Part shown: piece after piece, positions 9,165-18,055 of the stretch
How positions within the stretch are numbered: position 1 is the stretch's first letter
Layout: every line of letters starts with the position of its first letter
From: Sphingomonas sp. NFR15
GTDB taxonomy: Bacteria > Pseudomonadota > Alphaproteobacteria > Sphingomonadales > Sphingomonadaceae
Assembly: GCF_900103265.1 (NCBI RefSeq)
Contig: NZ_FMWX01000005.1
Span: forward strand, 248,001 to 312,000
DNA: 64,000 nucleotides
Direction of reading: 5' to 3'
Program-made: the position numbers and the translations under genes
Notes under the pieces: generated by a model
The model's input: only the letters and a program-made list of their open reading frames with translations
The model's database searches: none
Told to the model about the DNA's origin: nothing

Positions 9165-10634
9165 TCAAGCCTCGGTCGCCTCGGTCGTCCATCCAAGCCC
9201 CGGAATCGTGATCGACCGCCGCCCAGACAGGTCCACCCGCGTCACGAAGATGTCGCGGCCTTCGATATAGCTCATCACCCGCCGCGCCCGGCCGAGCGAA
9301 CTGGTACCGTAGATTCGCGCGATCTGTTCGTCGGTCGGGCAGGGCGCGCCCTCGCGTGCCGCGCGCGCCACCAGCAGGAACGCGCCGAGCATGTCGTCGG
9401 GCAGCGTCGCTGCCACGGCGAGCGCATGCGCCCATTCGTCGTCGAGCCCCTCGAAGATGCCGGCGCGAGCCGCCGCCAGCCGCCGTGCGAACGCCGACGG
9501 GTCGAGCGGCGCGCGCCGCACCCCGACCATCCGGCAGCGCACCTGGAAATCCTGATACAGCACCGCCGCCGCGCGCCCGCCTGATTCGGGGTCGTCGGCG
9601 ATCGCGCGCAGCACATCGACAATGATTTGCTCACGCTCTTCGGGGGCGAGTTCGGGTTCCGGCTCGGCGCGCACCGGTTCGGGCCGCGCGATCACGCTGT
9701 CCATCAGATCGGCCGACGCGGCCGGGCGTGGCGGGGGCGGGTTGGCGGCGGCGTGCATGAACAAGGTCGGTTCATCGACCTCGACCTCGGTCATCAGCAG
9801 GTCGCGCATGTCGGCGCCCTGCGCTTGCGGCAGCGGGGTCAGCACCGGGCTGCTGCTGCGCGCCGAGGTCAGCACCTGCCCGATCTTCACCATGATCGGC
9901 CGGCGCGCGATCGCCGGCCCCAGCCCCAGGAAGGTGCCGCGCGTGAGGTCGCGAATCTGCTCCGCCTGCCGCCGCTCCATGCCGAGCAGATCGGCGGCGC
10001 GCGCCATGTCGATGTCGAGGAAGGTGCGCCCCATCAGGAAGTTGGACGCTTCGGCCGCGACGTTCTTCGACAATTTGGCGAGTCGCTGCGTCGCGATGAT
10101 CCCGGCGAGCCCGCGCTTGCGCCCACGCGACATCAGATTGGCCATCGCCGACAGCGAAGCGCGGCGCACCTCCTCGGTGACTTCGGCGCCGGCGGCGGGC
10201 GCGAAGATCTGCGCCTCGTCGATCACCACCAGCGCGGGATACCAATGTTCGCGCGGCGCATCGAACAGCCCCATCAGGAAGGCGGCGGCGCAGCGCATCT
10301 GGCCTTCCATCTCCAAGCCTTCGAGGCTCAGCACTACCGACGAGCGATGCTCGCGCGCACGCGCCGCAAAGCGCGTGATCTCGGCGATCGAATAGTCGAC
10401 CGCCTCGATCACGACATGGCCGTACGGCCCGGAAAGCGTGACGAAATCGCCCTCGGGATCGATGATGATCTGTTGCACCTCGCGTCCGCTGCCTTCCAGC
10501 AGGCGGCGGAGCAGATAGGATTTGCCCGAACCCGAATTGCCCTGCACCAGCAGCCGCGTCGCGAGCAGTTCCTCAAGGTCAATCGTCACCGCGCCGCCGT
10601 TCGCGTCGGTGCCCATGTCCACACGGAAAGTCAT
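9165..10634 (-). CDS. HerA/DUF87-type ATPase
   Basis: Cytoplasmic P-loop ATPase of the HerA-FtsK superfamily, 489 aa from the ATG at 10634 (an ATG 36 bases further up is possible). Walker A is GNSGSGKSYLLRR near residue 31, Walker B is LVVIDEAQIFAP near 135, and a sensor segment IIATQRLAKLSKNVAAEASN follows; these are typical of HerA-like translocases with a DUF87 domain. The C-terminal 200 residues are unrelated to the motor and end in a possible winged-helix region (ARIYGTSSLGRARRVMSYI). No NurA nuclease partner is nearby. The substrate is probably DNA, by family, but nothing here proves it. Confidence 0.82.
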   Translation of the reverse strand: MTFRVDMGTDANGGAVTIDLEELLATRLLVQGNSGSGKSYLLRRLLEGSGREVQQIIIDPEGDFVTLSGPYGHVVIEAVDYSIAEITRFAARAREHRSSVVLSLEGLEMEGQMRCAAAFLMGLFDAPREHWYPALVVIDEAQIFAPAAGAEVTEEVRRASLSAMANLMSRGRKRGLAGIIATQRLAKLSKNVAAEASNFLMGRTFLDIDMARAADLLGMERRQAEQIRDLTRGTFLGLGPAIARRPIMVKIGQVLTSARSSSPVLTPLPQAQGADMRDLLMTEVEVDEPTLFMHAAANPPPPRPAASADLMDSVIARPEPVRAEPEPELAPEEREQIIVDVLRAIADDPESGGRAAAVLYQDFQVRCRMVGVRRAPLDPSAFARRLAAARAGIFEGLDDEWAHALAVAATLPDDMLGAFLLVARAAREGAPCPTDEQIARIYGTSSLGRARRVMSYIEGRDIFVTRVDLSGRRSITIPGLGWTTEATEA

Positions 10635-10782
10635 CGCGTGCGAATGGCGGAAAGCGGGCAGGGGGAGCAAGCGTTAATACGTTGTCCGCGACGTCCATTC
10701 GTGCCGAGCGCGCCCGCACCCGAGATGTCGCAGACATGCGCCGCCGACACGTCGCTTGTCGCGCGCGCCGCCGGCGCGACGT

Positions 10783-11679
10783 TCACTCTGCCAGCCGCAA
10801 CTCCGCATCGAGGAAGTCCAGAAACGCGCGCACGCGCAGCGCCAGCCGGTCGTGCCCGCTGTACAGCGCGTGGATATCCTCGCCATCGCCGGGATTGCAC
10901 GCGGCCAGCACCTCGACCAGCCTTCCGGCGGCGAGATCCCCCGCCACGTGGAAGCGGCCGAGCCGCGCGATGCCGCCGCCGGCGACCGCCATCAGCCGCA
11001 CCACCTCGCCCGAATTGCCAAGGAACGGCCCATCCACCGGCCGTTGCACGACACGCCCGCCGCTCAACAGCGGCCACGAATCGACGCTTCGGCGGAAGCT
11101 GAACTTGAGGCAGACGTGCCGCGTGAGGTCGCCGGGGTCGCGCGGCGTGCCGCGCCGCGCGAGATAATCGGGGCTCGCCACCAGCGCCATGGCGCTATGG
11201 CCGAGTTTCTTCGCGCGCAGCCGCGTGTCGCGGAGCGGGCCGATGCGGATCGCGATGTCGGCGCGCTCCTCGATCAGATCGACCAGCGTGTCGGAAAGCG
11301 CGAGATCGACCGTCACTTCGGGATGAGCGTCAAGGAAGCGCGGCAGGATCGGCACCAGGCAGTGCACGCCGAACGGCACCGCCGCGTTGATGCGCAGCAG
11401 TCCGCGCGGACGGTCCTGCTCGCGCCCGAGGCTTTGCTCGACCGCGTCGACCTCGGCGAGCAGCGCCGAGATGCGGCTGCGATACGACTCGCCTTCCGGG
11501 GTCAGCGACAGCGAGCGCGTCGTGCGCTGCACCAGCACCACGCCGAGCCGTGCCTCCAGCCGCGCGATGCTGCGGCTGACCGCCGAGGGGGTCAGCCGCA
11601 GCGCCTTGGCGGCCGCGGCGAAGCTCCCGCCCTCGGTGACGGCGAGGAACGTCTGCATGTCGCCGATGCGGTTATCCAC
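10783..11679 (-). CDS. LysR-family transcriptional regulator
   Basis: A 298-aa regulator with an N-terminal winged helix-turn-helix (MQTFLAVTEGGSFAAAAKAL, then LTPSAVSRSIARLEARLG) and a LysR effector-binding domain. The GTG at 11679 is chosen because the usual start VDNRIGDMQTF lies there, preceded by AAAGGGA. It is divergent from an SDR oxidoreductase, the classic LysR arrangement in which the regulator controls the neighbouring gene and itself. A palindrome of T-N11-A form lies between them at 11695-11709. The effector is unknown. Confidence 0.92.
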   Translation of the reverse strand: MDNRIGDMQTFLAVTEGGSFAAAAKALRLTPSAVSRSIARLEARLGVVLVQRTTRSLSLTPEGESYRSRISALLAEVDAVEQSLGREQDRPRGLLRINAAVPFGVHCLVPILPRFLDAHPEVTVDLALSDTLVDLIEERADIAIRIGPLRDTRLRAKKLGHSAMALVASPDYLARRGTPRDPGDLTRHVCLKFSFRRSVDSWPLLSGGRVVQRPVDGPFLGNSGEVVRLMAVAGGGIARLGRFHVAGDLAAGRLVEVLAACNPGDGEDIHALYSGHDRLALRVRAFLDFLDAELRLAE

Positions 11680-11694
11680 AGGTGCGTCCCTTTG

Positions 11695-11709
11695 GTGATC
11701 GTCGATCAC
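11695..11709. promoter_or_regulatory. Candidate LysR operator between the divergent genes
   Basis: GTGATCGTCGATCAC is a perfect 6-3-6 palindrome and contains T-N11-A, the general LysR box. It lies 16 bases before the regulator start and 86 bases before the SDR start. Sequence form and position support it; binding is inferred. Confidence 0.5.
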
Positions 11710-11794
11710 TTCTATTGTGCACTGCTGCCAACTAATCATCAATGCCGCGTCGTCATATCTCCCGGTCCGTCATTCCAATGGAGGTTTTTGGACA

Positions 11795-12571
11795 ATGGAC
11801 CTGCAACTCAAGGGCAAGACCGCGCTCGTCACCGGCTCCACCGCCGGGATCGGGCTCGCCATCGCCGAGCGTCTCGCCGCCGAAGGCGCCGCGGTGACCG
11901 TCACCGGCCGCAGCCAGGACAAGCTCGACGCCGCCGCCGCCAAGGTCGGCGCGACGCGCGCGGTGCTCGCCGATGCCGGCACGGCGGAAGGCTGCGAAAC
12001 ACTGATCGCCGCCGTTCCGAACGTCGATATCCTCGTCAACAATCTCGGCATCTACGAAGCCAAGCCCTTCGTCGAGATCACCGATGCCGACTGGTTCCGC
12101 TTCTTCGAAATCAACGTGATGAGCGGCATCCGTCTGTCACGCCACTATTTCCCGAAGATGCTGGAGGCGAACTGGGGCCGCGTGATCTTCATCGCGAGCG
12201 AGAGCGCGCAGCTCATCCCGGCGGAGATGGTCCATTACGGCATGACCAAGACCGCGCAGCTCGCGATTTCACGCGGCCTCGCCGAGCAGACGCGCGGCAC
12301 CGGCGTGACGGTCAACACCGTGCAGCCCGGGCCGACGCGCTCGGAGGGGATCGTCGAGTTCATCCGCTCGACCGTTTCCAACAAGGACGCGCCCGAGGCC
12401 GAGCGCGAAGCCGAGTTCTTCGAGAAGCTGCGCCCGCTGTCGCTGATCCGGCGTCTGATCGAGGCTGAGGAAGTCGCGGCGATGACTGCGTTCCTCGCCA
12501 GCCCGCTCGCGGCGGTGACCAACGGCGCGGCGATCCGCGTCGAAGGCGGCATGGTACCGACGATCGCCTGA
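11795..12571 (+). CDS. Short-chain dehydrogenase/reductase (SDR)
   Basis: NAD(P)-dependent oxidoreductase of the classical SDR type, 258 aa. It has the cofactor motif TGSTAGIG near residue 13, NNLG (a variant of NNAG) near 85, a catalytic Ser in FIASESAQ, and the active pair in YGMTK near 150. The ATG at 11795 follows a clear GGAGG ten bases upstream. It is divergent from the LysR gene and likely regulated by it. The substrate cannot be read from the sequence. Confidence 0.92.
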   Translation: MDLQLKGKTALVTGSTAGIGLAIAERLAAEGAAVTVTGRSQDKLDAAAAKVGATRAVLADAGTAEGCETLIAAVPNVDILVNNLGIYEAKPFVEITDADWFRFFEINVMSGIRLSRHYFPKMLEANWGRVIFIASESAQLIPAEMVHYGMTKTAQLAISRGLAEQTRGTGVTVNTVQPGPTRSEGIVEFIRSTVSNKDAPEAEREAEFFEKLRPLSLIRRLIEAEEVAAMTAFLASPLAAVTNGAAIRVEGGMVPTIA

Positions 12572-12587
12572 TCGGGCGGATGTGAAA

Positions 12588-12618
12588 AACCCCGGCGATA
12601 CCGCGTATCGCCGGGGTT
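12588..12618 (-). terminator. Terminator for the 95-aa gene (12647-12934)
   Basis: Perfect 13-base arms (AACCCCGGCGATA and its complement) with a 5-base loop lie between convergent genes. Read on the minus strand the stem is followed by a run of five T, so it should end the minus-strand gene and may also stop SDR transcription from the other side. Confidence 0.8.
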
Positions 12619-12646
12619 CGATCCGTCTCCGCAGTGTGCGGCGCGA

Positions 12647-12934
12647 TCAGGAGCTGGCGGGATGGTCGCTGTAGCAACCGCCAGCAGCGGCGCAAATGCC
12701 CGTCGCGATCGCGAACAGGGCGCCGATCCCGACGAGAATGGTGTCCGTATTAAGGAACTTCTTCGATTTGCCGCGCGGCGTGTACGCGGCGCGCTCGACC
12801 AGCTTCGCGCGGACCCCGGTCGTCGGCGCGGCCTGCGCTGCGACGGCCGGCTGAAGCGTCGGCGCGGCCAACGCCGGAGCGGAGGTGGCCATGAGCATGC
12901 AACTGGCGGTTGCGATCGCAACGAACGTCTTCAT
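12647..12934 (-). CDS. Exported small protein with a C-terminal hydrophobic segment
   Basis: A 95-aa protein I do not recognise. It opens with a clear signal peptide (MKTFVAIATASCMLMATSAP, then ALAA), and ends in a hydrophobic glycine-rich stretch (ILVGIGALFAIATGICAAAG). In between is a basic motif RGKSKKFLN. Short proteins of this layout are frequent in sphingomonads. The start at 12934 has the ribosome site GGGAGG upstream, and a strong terminator follows the stop, so it is probably a single-gene unit. Confidence 0.75.
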   Translation of the reverse strand: MKTFVAIATASCMLMATSAPALAAPTLQPAVAAQAAPTTGVRAKLVERAAYTPRGKSKKFLNTDTILVGIGALFAIATGICAAAGGCYSDHPASS

Positions 12935-12996
12935 GATCTGCCTCCCTGGAATATCTGAACCTACAGAGTAGCGCCTAGCCTGACCGCCGGCACGAG

Positions 12997-14097
12997 TCAA
13001 CGATGTTCGCTGGCGCGATCGCCCGCGAGACGGCGATAGAGATACCCGACCTTCGCGATCATCCGATCTTCGGTAAACATCTCGAGAAACAGATCGCGCC
13101 CGCTGCGTCCGAGCGCGCGCAAAGTGTCGCGATCCAGCCCCGCCAAAACCTCGGCCAGCGCCGGCACGTCGCCGCGCGGGTACAGATAGCCCGAGATGCC
13201 GGGCCGCACGATCTCCGGCAGCGCGTCGGCGTCGCTCGCCACGACCGGCCGCGCCTGACGCATCGCCTCGATCGCGACGAGCCCGAAGCCCTCCCAGCGC
13301 GACGGCATCACGATCGCATCCGCCGCGGCGATATAATCCGGCAGCACCTCGCGCGGTTTCCAGCCATGTTCGGTGACATTGGCGGGGGCGGGCTGCGCCT
13401 CGTCCATCCTGTCGCCCACGGTATGCAGGTGGATCGGCCGCTCGCGAAGCAGCGCCATTGCCGCGAGCAGGTCGGGCAGCCCTTTTTGCGGCGTCGTCCG
13501 GCCGATGAACAGGAGGTTGAGCGTGGCGGGATCGAAGCCCGCTGCGGGCGCGATATCGCGATCGAGCGGGGGCAGCCCGTTGTATACCATCTCCAGCTTC
13601 GCCGGCGGCAGACCGACGGCGATGGCGCTGTCCTGCTCGAACCGTGAGATGCAGAGGATGCGGTCGGTAGCCCGGGCGAGCAGCCGTTCGATGGCGATAT
13701 AGATCCGCTTCTGCCACGCTGGGATTTGCATGTTGAATGCCCAGCCATGCGCGCAATAGACGATCGCCGGCCGCTGCTCGGCCCGCGTGAACAGGTAGCG
13801 CGCGCGGATCAACACGCCCGCGAAGGTGCTGTGGATATGAAGGATGTCGGGCCGCTCCGCTGCGATGGTACGGTGGGCGAAACGCGCCATGCTCGCGAAT
13901 GCGCCCGGTCGTCGCGCTGAACTGCGGAACAGGCGCAAGGTCGATTGCGGAATCGTATCGAAAAAGTGCTTCTCGTCGTCGCCGACGACGATTACGACGT
14001 TGCTGGCGCCGTGCTCAGCCGCCTGCGCGGCGACGAGCTGGGCCATATGGGTAGCGACGCCACCTTTCGTCTTTTGCGCAACATGCAGGATTTTCAC
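12997..14097 (-). CDS. Glycosyltransferase, GT4 family
   Basis: A 366-aa GT-B glycosyltransferase, probably at the inner membrane face in exopolysaccharide assembly. The N-terminal acceptor domain begins VKILHVAQKTKGGVATHMAQ, and the C-terminal nucleotide-sugar domain has LLFIGRTTPQKGLPDLL and the GT4 signature SRWEGFGLVAIEAMRQARPV. The GTG at 14097 is chosen because the family homology begins there; upstream in-frame sequence overlaps the beta-helix gene. It follows the beta-helix gene by 16 bases and is likely co-transcribed with it. Donor and acceptor sugars are unknown. Confidence 0.9.
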   Translation of the reverse strand: MKILHVAQKTKGGVATHMAQLVAAQAAEHGASNVVIVVGDDEKHFFDTIPQSTLRLFRSSARRPGAFASMARFAHRTIAAERPDILHIHSTFAGVLIRARYLFTRAEQRPAIVYCAHGWAFNMQIPAWQKRIYIAIERLLARATDRILCISRFEQDSAIAVGLPPAKLEMVYNGLPPLDRDIAPAAGFDPATLNLLFIGRTTPQKGLPDLLAAMALLRERPIHLHTVGDRMDEAQPAPANVTEHGWKPREVLPDYIAAADAIVMPSRWEGFGLVAIEAMRQARPVVASDADALPEIVRPGISGYLYPRGDVPALAEVLAGLDRDTLRALGRSGRDLFLEMFTEDRMIAKVGYLYRRLAGDRASEHR

Positions 14098-14113
14098 GCG
14101 GCGAGGCCCGGCA

Positions 14114-15916
14114 TCACGGCGTGTCGTCCGCCGCTGCTTGCTCCGGCGCAGGCTCGGGTTCGGTGGTCGCTGGCACGAACGCTGCCGGCAGCCCCACCGC
14201 CGCGATCGGGGCTCCCCCGCGCGTTCGGTTGGCGGAGACGGTGCCGAGGGCCTTGGTCTGCACGTAGACCGCGCCGACCGTGTTGCCGCTGACGGCGGCA
14301 TGCCCCTGCGTCCCGAACAGCACGATCGGCATAGCGGCGCCCTTGCCCGCATCGATCACGACATTGCGCGAAATCTCGGCCCGGTGGCCACCGGCGATCG
14401 GTGCCGTGTCCGCGATGGCGATCGCGCCGGGATCCTGGGCTGCGCTTACGCGTATCTCATTGTCGGTGAAGGTCGCCTGGACCGCGCTATCACCCAGCGC
14501 GCGATATGGTGCCACGATCGCACGGTCGAAACTGAGTTTGTTGCGCGTCACGATCAGCGTGCCGGTCGAGCCGCAGGTGAGGTCGCAGGCGACGTTCTCG
14601 AATGTGTTCCCGTCGAGCACGAGCCGCGAGAAATAGCTCGGCAGGCAAACGCCGGTGCCGGTCTTGCCGCCAAATATGAAGCGATTGCCGATGAACGACA
14701 CGTCGATCGCGCCCGGCGACTGCCGGAAGCCCGCGCTACGCAGCGCGAACAGCGCGCGGCCACCGCTCTTGCCGTAGCGTTTTCCGTAGCGGGCGGGTAG
14801 CTGCGCGGCGCTGCCGTCCTGGTAGACCTGGTTGTTGCGAAACACGATGTTCTTCGCGGCATAAAAGGTCGCCAGCCCGTAATTGGCAGCGTTGCGTACA
14901 ATATTGTCGTGCGCAAGCGCGTTAAAGCAGCCTTCGAAGTCGATCCCGACATCGAGCATCTCGCTGACTTCATTGTGCGCGACGAGGATGCCGTCGCCAT
15001 TGTTGCCGTAAATGCCGCCGTTGGCACCATGCACCTTGTTGTGCGTCACATAGATGTCGCGCGCTCGACGAAGATATTGCGGCGCGCCGCCCAGGTTGAT
15101 CTTCGCTGAGCCCCCGAACCAGCTTATGTTCGCGAAACGTCCGGTGTTTCCGACCGCGATGATCCGCCGGCCGTAGTTCACCCGCAAGATCTGGCTCATG
15201 TAGGCGCCGCCATCGATCCGGTTATCGTAGGCGAAAATATCCTCGTTGAGGTCATCCCCGATGGGAGAAAAGCCGGCGTCGAGCGCGAGATCGTGAATGT
15301 CCTTGCGGGCGTCGCGTACGGGTTTGCGCAAATGCCCGACGAACAACGCTCCGAACCGGTCGGTCGAGCAGCGTGTGACGGAGACTTTGCGCACGTTCAG
15401 GCCGCGCAGAATCGTGCCGTTGGATGGCAGCGGTGCAGGGCGCACCAGGCGGAGGGAATCGATGTGGACGCCAGTGAGGAAGCTCGCCGGGTTCTTGTCC
15501 GCAGGCACGGCGATGAAGGGGTCGCGCTGCCGCCCCTCCCAACGCAGTACCGTGGCGTCACCCGCGCCCAGGATGACGATCGGGCGAGTCAGCGCGATCG
15601 CGCGGGTCAGCCGGAGCGTGCCGGCCGGGATCAGCAGCACCGGCACGCCGGCGTCGATCGCCTGCTGGAGCGCGACGGTGTCGTCTGCCTGCCCGTCGAG
15701 CTTCGCGCCGAACTGGCGAATGTCCTTTCCCGTGGTGCGCCACTGCGCGATCTGCGCGTAGAAGGCGGCACGCGTCGGCGCCCATTTGGGCCATTCCGCA
15801 TCCTCCGTTGTGCCATGCTGGGCAAGCGTCGCGCGCACGCACAATGCGCCCCCAGCCAAACCGAGCAACGGCAGCACGGCGCGACGGCTGAGCTTCGAGA
15901 TGTCATGATCACGCAT
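14114..15916 (-). CDS. Right-handed beta-helix protein, Tat-exported, pectate-lyase-like
   Basis: A 600-aa protein starting with a twin-arginine signal (LSRRAVLPLLGLAGGAL). Then comes a pectate-lyase-superfamily opening, DIRQFGAKLDGQADDTVALQ near residue 65, the usual start of parallel beta-helix polysaccharide lyases and hydrolases. The middle has repeated short turns such as NKVHGANGGIYGNNGDGILVA, consistent with helix coils. In this neighbourhood it is most likely a periplasmic or cell-surface enzyme acting on the strain's own polysaccharide, as lyases in sphingan clusters do. The catalytic residues and bond cleaved cannot be assigned. Confidence 0.8.
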   Translation of the reverse strand: MRDHDISKLSRRAVLPLLGLAGGALCVRATLAQHGTTEDAEWPKWAPTRAAFYAQIAQWRTTGKDIRQFGAKLDGQADDTVALQQAIDAGVPVLLIPAGTLRLTRAIALTRPIVILGAGDATVLRWEGRQRDPFIAVPADKNPASFLTGVHIDSLRLVRPAPLPSNGTILRGLNVRKVSVTRCSTDRFGALFVGHLRKPVRDARKDIHDLALDAGFSPIGDDLNEDIFAYDNRIDGGAYMSQILRVNYGRRIIAVGNTGRFANISWFGGSAKINLGGAPQYLRRARDIYVTHNKVHGANGGIYGNNGDGILVAHNEVSEMLDVGIDFEGCFNALAHDNIVRNAANYGLATFYAAKNIVFRNNQVYQDGSAAQLPARYGKRYGKSGGRALFALRSAGFRQSPGAIDVSFIGNRFIFGGKTGTGVCLPSYFSRLVLDGNTFENVACDLTCGSTGTLIVTRNKLSFDRAIVAPYRALGDSAVQATFTDNEIRVSAAQDPGAIAIADTAPIAGGHRAEISRNVVIDAGKGAAMPIVLFGTQGHAAVSGNTVGAVYVQTKALGTVSANRTRGGAPIAAVGLPAAFVPATTEPEPAPEQAAADDTP

Positions 15917-15963
15917 CGAAAAGGCTCCTGCACTCGCCCGTTGGCATATTCACGCGCATGCGC

Positions 15964-16290
15964 CTAGCCGCGCCGCCTGCGACCGTCCCATAGCGCCAGT
16001 CCGCATAGCAGGCATGGCCATAACATCGTGTTGAACACATCCTGCTGCGTGTCGCGGATTTGCCAGTTCTGCAGAACCGGCCATGTCGCGGCCAGATCCA
16101 TCGTCTCGTTGAGCGCTTCGAGCAGGGCGACGCCCGCCAACGCCCACAGTGGACCGAGGCGTCGCCGTGTCGCCAGCCGCAACACGATATACATCGCGAT
16201 GCCGAGATGAATGTGCAGGATGGACCGACCGATTTCGCCCCGCGGCGCGACGAAATTTTTCAAGGCTTCGAAGTCCGCGACCAGGCTCAT
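15964..16290 (-). CDS. Small membrane protein, VanZ-like
   Basis: A 108-aa protein with three likely hydrophobic segments (ILHIHLGIAMYIVLRLA, LGPLWALAGVALLEALNE, FNTMLWPCLLCGLALWD) and a charged end DGRRRRG. The conserved-looking H-H and N-E-x-x-D residues in the membrane parts resemble a small family near VanZ found in sphingomonads. The start at 16290 is chosen because upstream codons look unlike the rest. It lies between the beta-helix gene and the priming transferase; a role in polysaccharide biology is only suggested by position. Confidence 0.6.
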   Translation of the reverse strand: MSLVADFEALKNFVAPRGEIGRSILHIHLGIAMYIVLRLATRRRLGPLWALAGVALLEALNETMDLAATWPVLQNWQIRDTQQDVFNTMLWPCLLCGLALWDGRRRRG

Positions 16291-16453
16291 TGTCACCGTC
16301 CACCCAAGTGCGTGCCTCGTGACGGGACCATAGCGGCGTTCGACCGGGGAACAACCGCCATATTGGAACGAGTTGATGCATCGCACCATTTATGGCATCG
16401 TTACCCCGCAATCCTGCCGCCCCGTCGATATCGAGAGAAGGGGAAAGATTCGC

Positions 16454-17860
16454 GTGGCCACGTTTGAGAGCAAGCTGGGGGAGAGCGAACGCGTGTCGTT
16501 TGATCCGGCCGCGCTCCCGCCGCGCGGCATATCCAAGCAAATGATTCGCGGCCGGCTGGTGCTCTCCGTGTTGGCGGTCGATCTGATCGCGATCGTGGCG
16601 CCGATCGCTTTGGCCGCATGGGTTCATCTCGGCTACTTCTTCGGCGTGCGCGTGGTAAGCCTGCTCATTCTCGTGCTGCCGCTTTATTACCTCATCGCCT
16701 TGCAAATAAAGGCGTTTTCGCTCCGCAACATCATCAAGCCGCCGCGCAGCATGCGTAAGGCGTTTTCCGCATTGCTCGGAGCCTATGCGATTGGGCTGGC
16801 GATCACCTTCGCGACACGTTCGAATGAGGAGCTGTCGCGCGTGCTGGTGGCCACCGGCTGTCTGCTGAGCGGCATTTCGCTGATCCTGGCGCGCGCGATT
16901 TTCGCCGATCTGGCGGCGCGCGCTCTGGGCGGTACCCCGGCGACCGAAATCGTCATCGTCGACGGCGTCGAGCCTCCCCCGCAATGTACCGCGACCCGCG
17001 TCGATGTGCAGGGCGCCGGCATCATTCCCAATCTCAGCGATCCGATGATGTTGCACCGCATCGGCGAGTGCGTGTTCCAGGCGGATCGCGTCATCATATC
17101 CTGCCCGCCGGAGCGGCGCGGAAAATGGGCTTTGGCGCTCAAGGGCGCGGGCGTTCAGGTCGAGGTGCTCGCGCCCGAACTGGACGCGTTGGGGGCGATC
17201 GGTACGAGCAACTACCATGGCTTCGCGACCGCCGTGGTCGCGGTCGGCCCGCTGAGCGGTATCGACCGGGTCACCAAGCGGGTGTTCGATCTGGTCGTGG
17301 CCGGCGCCATGCTGATCGGGCTGCTGCCATTGCTGGTGATCGTCGCGATCGCGATCAAATGCGATTCGCACGGGCCGGTTCTGTTCGCCCAGCAGCGTGT
17401 CGGTCAGGGCAACCGGCTGTTCCGCATGCTCAAGTTCCGCAGCATGTACGTCACACAGGCGGACGCGAGCGCCAGTCGGCTCGTCACGCGTGGCGACCCG
17501 CGCGTGACGCGCGTCGGCTGGTTCATCCGCCAGACGAGCATCGACGAATTGCCGCAGCTTTTCAACGTGTTGCGAGGCGAAATGAGTATCGTTGGCCCGC
17601 GCCCGCACGCGACCGGCGCGCTCGCCGGCAGCGCGCTCTATTGGGAGGTGTCCGCGCATTACTGGAATCGCCACGCCGTCAAACCCGGCCTGACCGGGCT
17701 TGCGCAGGTGCGGGGATTTCGCGGCAACACCGAAACCGGTGCGGATCTGCTCAACCGGCTACAGGCCGATCTCGCCTATCTGGAATCGTGGACGGTGTGG
17801 CGGGACGTGATCCTGGTGTTGCAGACCTTCAAGGTGCTGATGCACCGCAATGCTTTTTGA
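16454..17860 (+). CDS. Polyprenyl-phosphate hexose-1-phosphate transferase (priming glycosyltransferase)
   Basis: Integral membrane enzyme that starts repeat-unit synthesis by moving a sugar phosphate from UDP-sugar to undecaprenyl phosphate. The 468-aa chain (GTG 16454, after AGGGGAAAG) has several N-terminal membrane helices, a soluble middle domain, and the C-terminal catalytic domain: KRVFDLVVAGAMLIGLLPLL, then GPVLFAQQRVGQGNRLFRM and LKFRSM, then SIDELPQLFNVLRGEMSIVG. This matches WcaJ, or GelB of sphingan clusters, so glucose-1-phosphate is the likely cargo, in line with galU next door. An ATG at 16373 would add 27 residues. Confidence 0.9.
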   Translation: MATFESKLGESERVSFDPAALPPRGISKQMIRGRLVLSVLAVDLIAIVAPIALAAWVHLGYFFGVRVVSLLILVLPLYYLIALQIKAFSLRNIIKPPRSMRKAFSALLGAYAIGLAITFATRSNEELSRVLVATGCLLSGISLILARAIFADLAARALGGTPATEIVIVDGVEPPPQCTATRVDVQGAGIIPNLSDPMMLHRIGECVFQADRVIISCPPERRGKWALALKGAGVQVEVLAPELDALGAIGTSNYHGFATAVVAVGPLSGIDRVTKRVFDLVVAGAMLIGLLPLLVIVAIAIKCDSHGPVLFAQQRVGQGNRLFRMLKFRSMYVTQADASASRLVTRGDPRVTRVGWFIRQTSIDELPQLFNVLRGEMSIVGPRPHATGALAGSALYWEVSAHYWNRHAVKPGLTGLAQVRGFRGNTETGADLLNRLQADLAYLESWTVWRDVILVLQTFKVLMHRNAF

Positions 17861-17957
17861 GCTCTCACGCGTCGCGCCGTAGTGTGCTCACGCCCCCGAA
17901 CAATATTGCGCCGCAACAAAAAACGCCGTTCGGTGTTCCAGCGGCGTTGTATGCCAA

Positions 17958-17987
17958 TCGACAAGGCGGCATTCGCCCCGGTATAGG
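17958..17987 (+). promoter_or_regulatory. Candidate sigma-70 promoter for galU
   Basis: TCGACA (17958-17963) and TATAGG (17982-17987) are spaced by 18 bases, good matches to -35 and -10. It would start transcription about 60 bases before the galU ATG, so galU can be expressed apart from the transferase upstream. Confidence 0.5.
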
Positions 17988-18055
17988 CTCCATGCGGCCC
18001 TGTTCCCGGCGGCGCATTTCACACATTTCATCGTGATTTTCGGAGATAGACACGC

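Noticed and set aside
12997..14352. Longer start for the first GT4 glycosyltransferase
   Set aside because: The 85 extra codons are Arg/Ser/Pro-rich and lie over the beta-helix gene; family homology starts at GTG 14097.
15950..17674. Minus-strand frame opposite the priming transferase, and similar frames at 21122-23002, 5063-6859 and 1760-3478
   Set aside because: All mirror well-supported genes and have no recognisable motif or ribosome site.
17922..17948. Hairpin AACGCCG/CGGCGTT with a T run on the minus strand
   Set aside because: There is no minus-strand gene that it could terminate; on the plus strand it lacks T residues after the stem. It may be a remnant.
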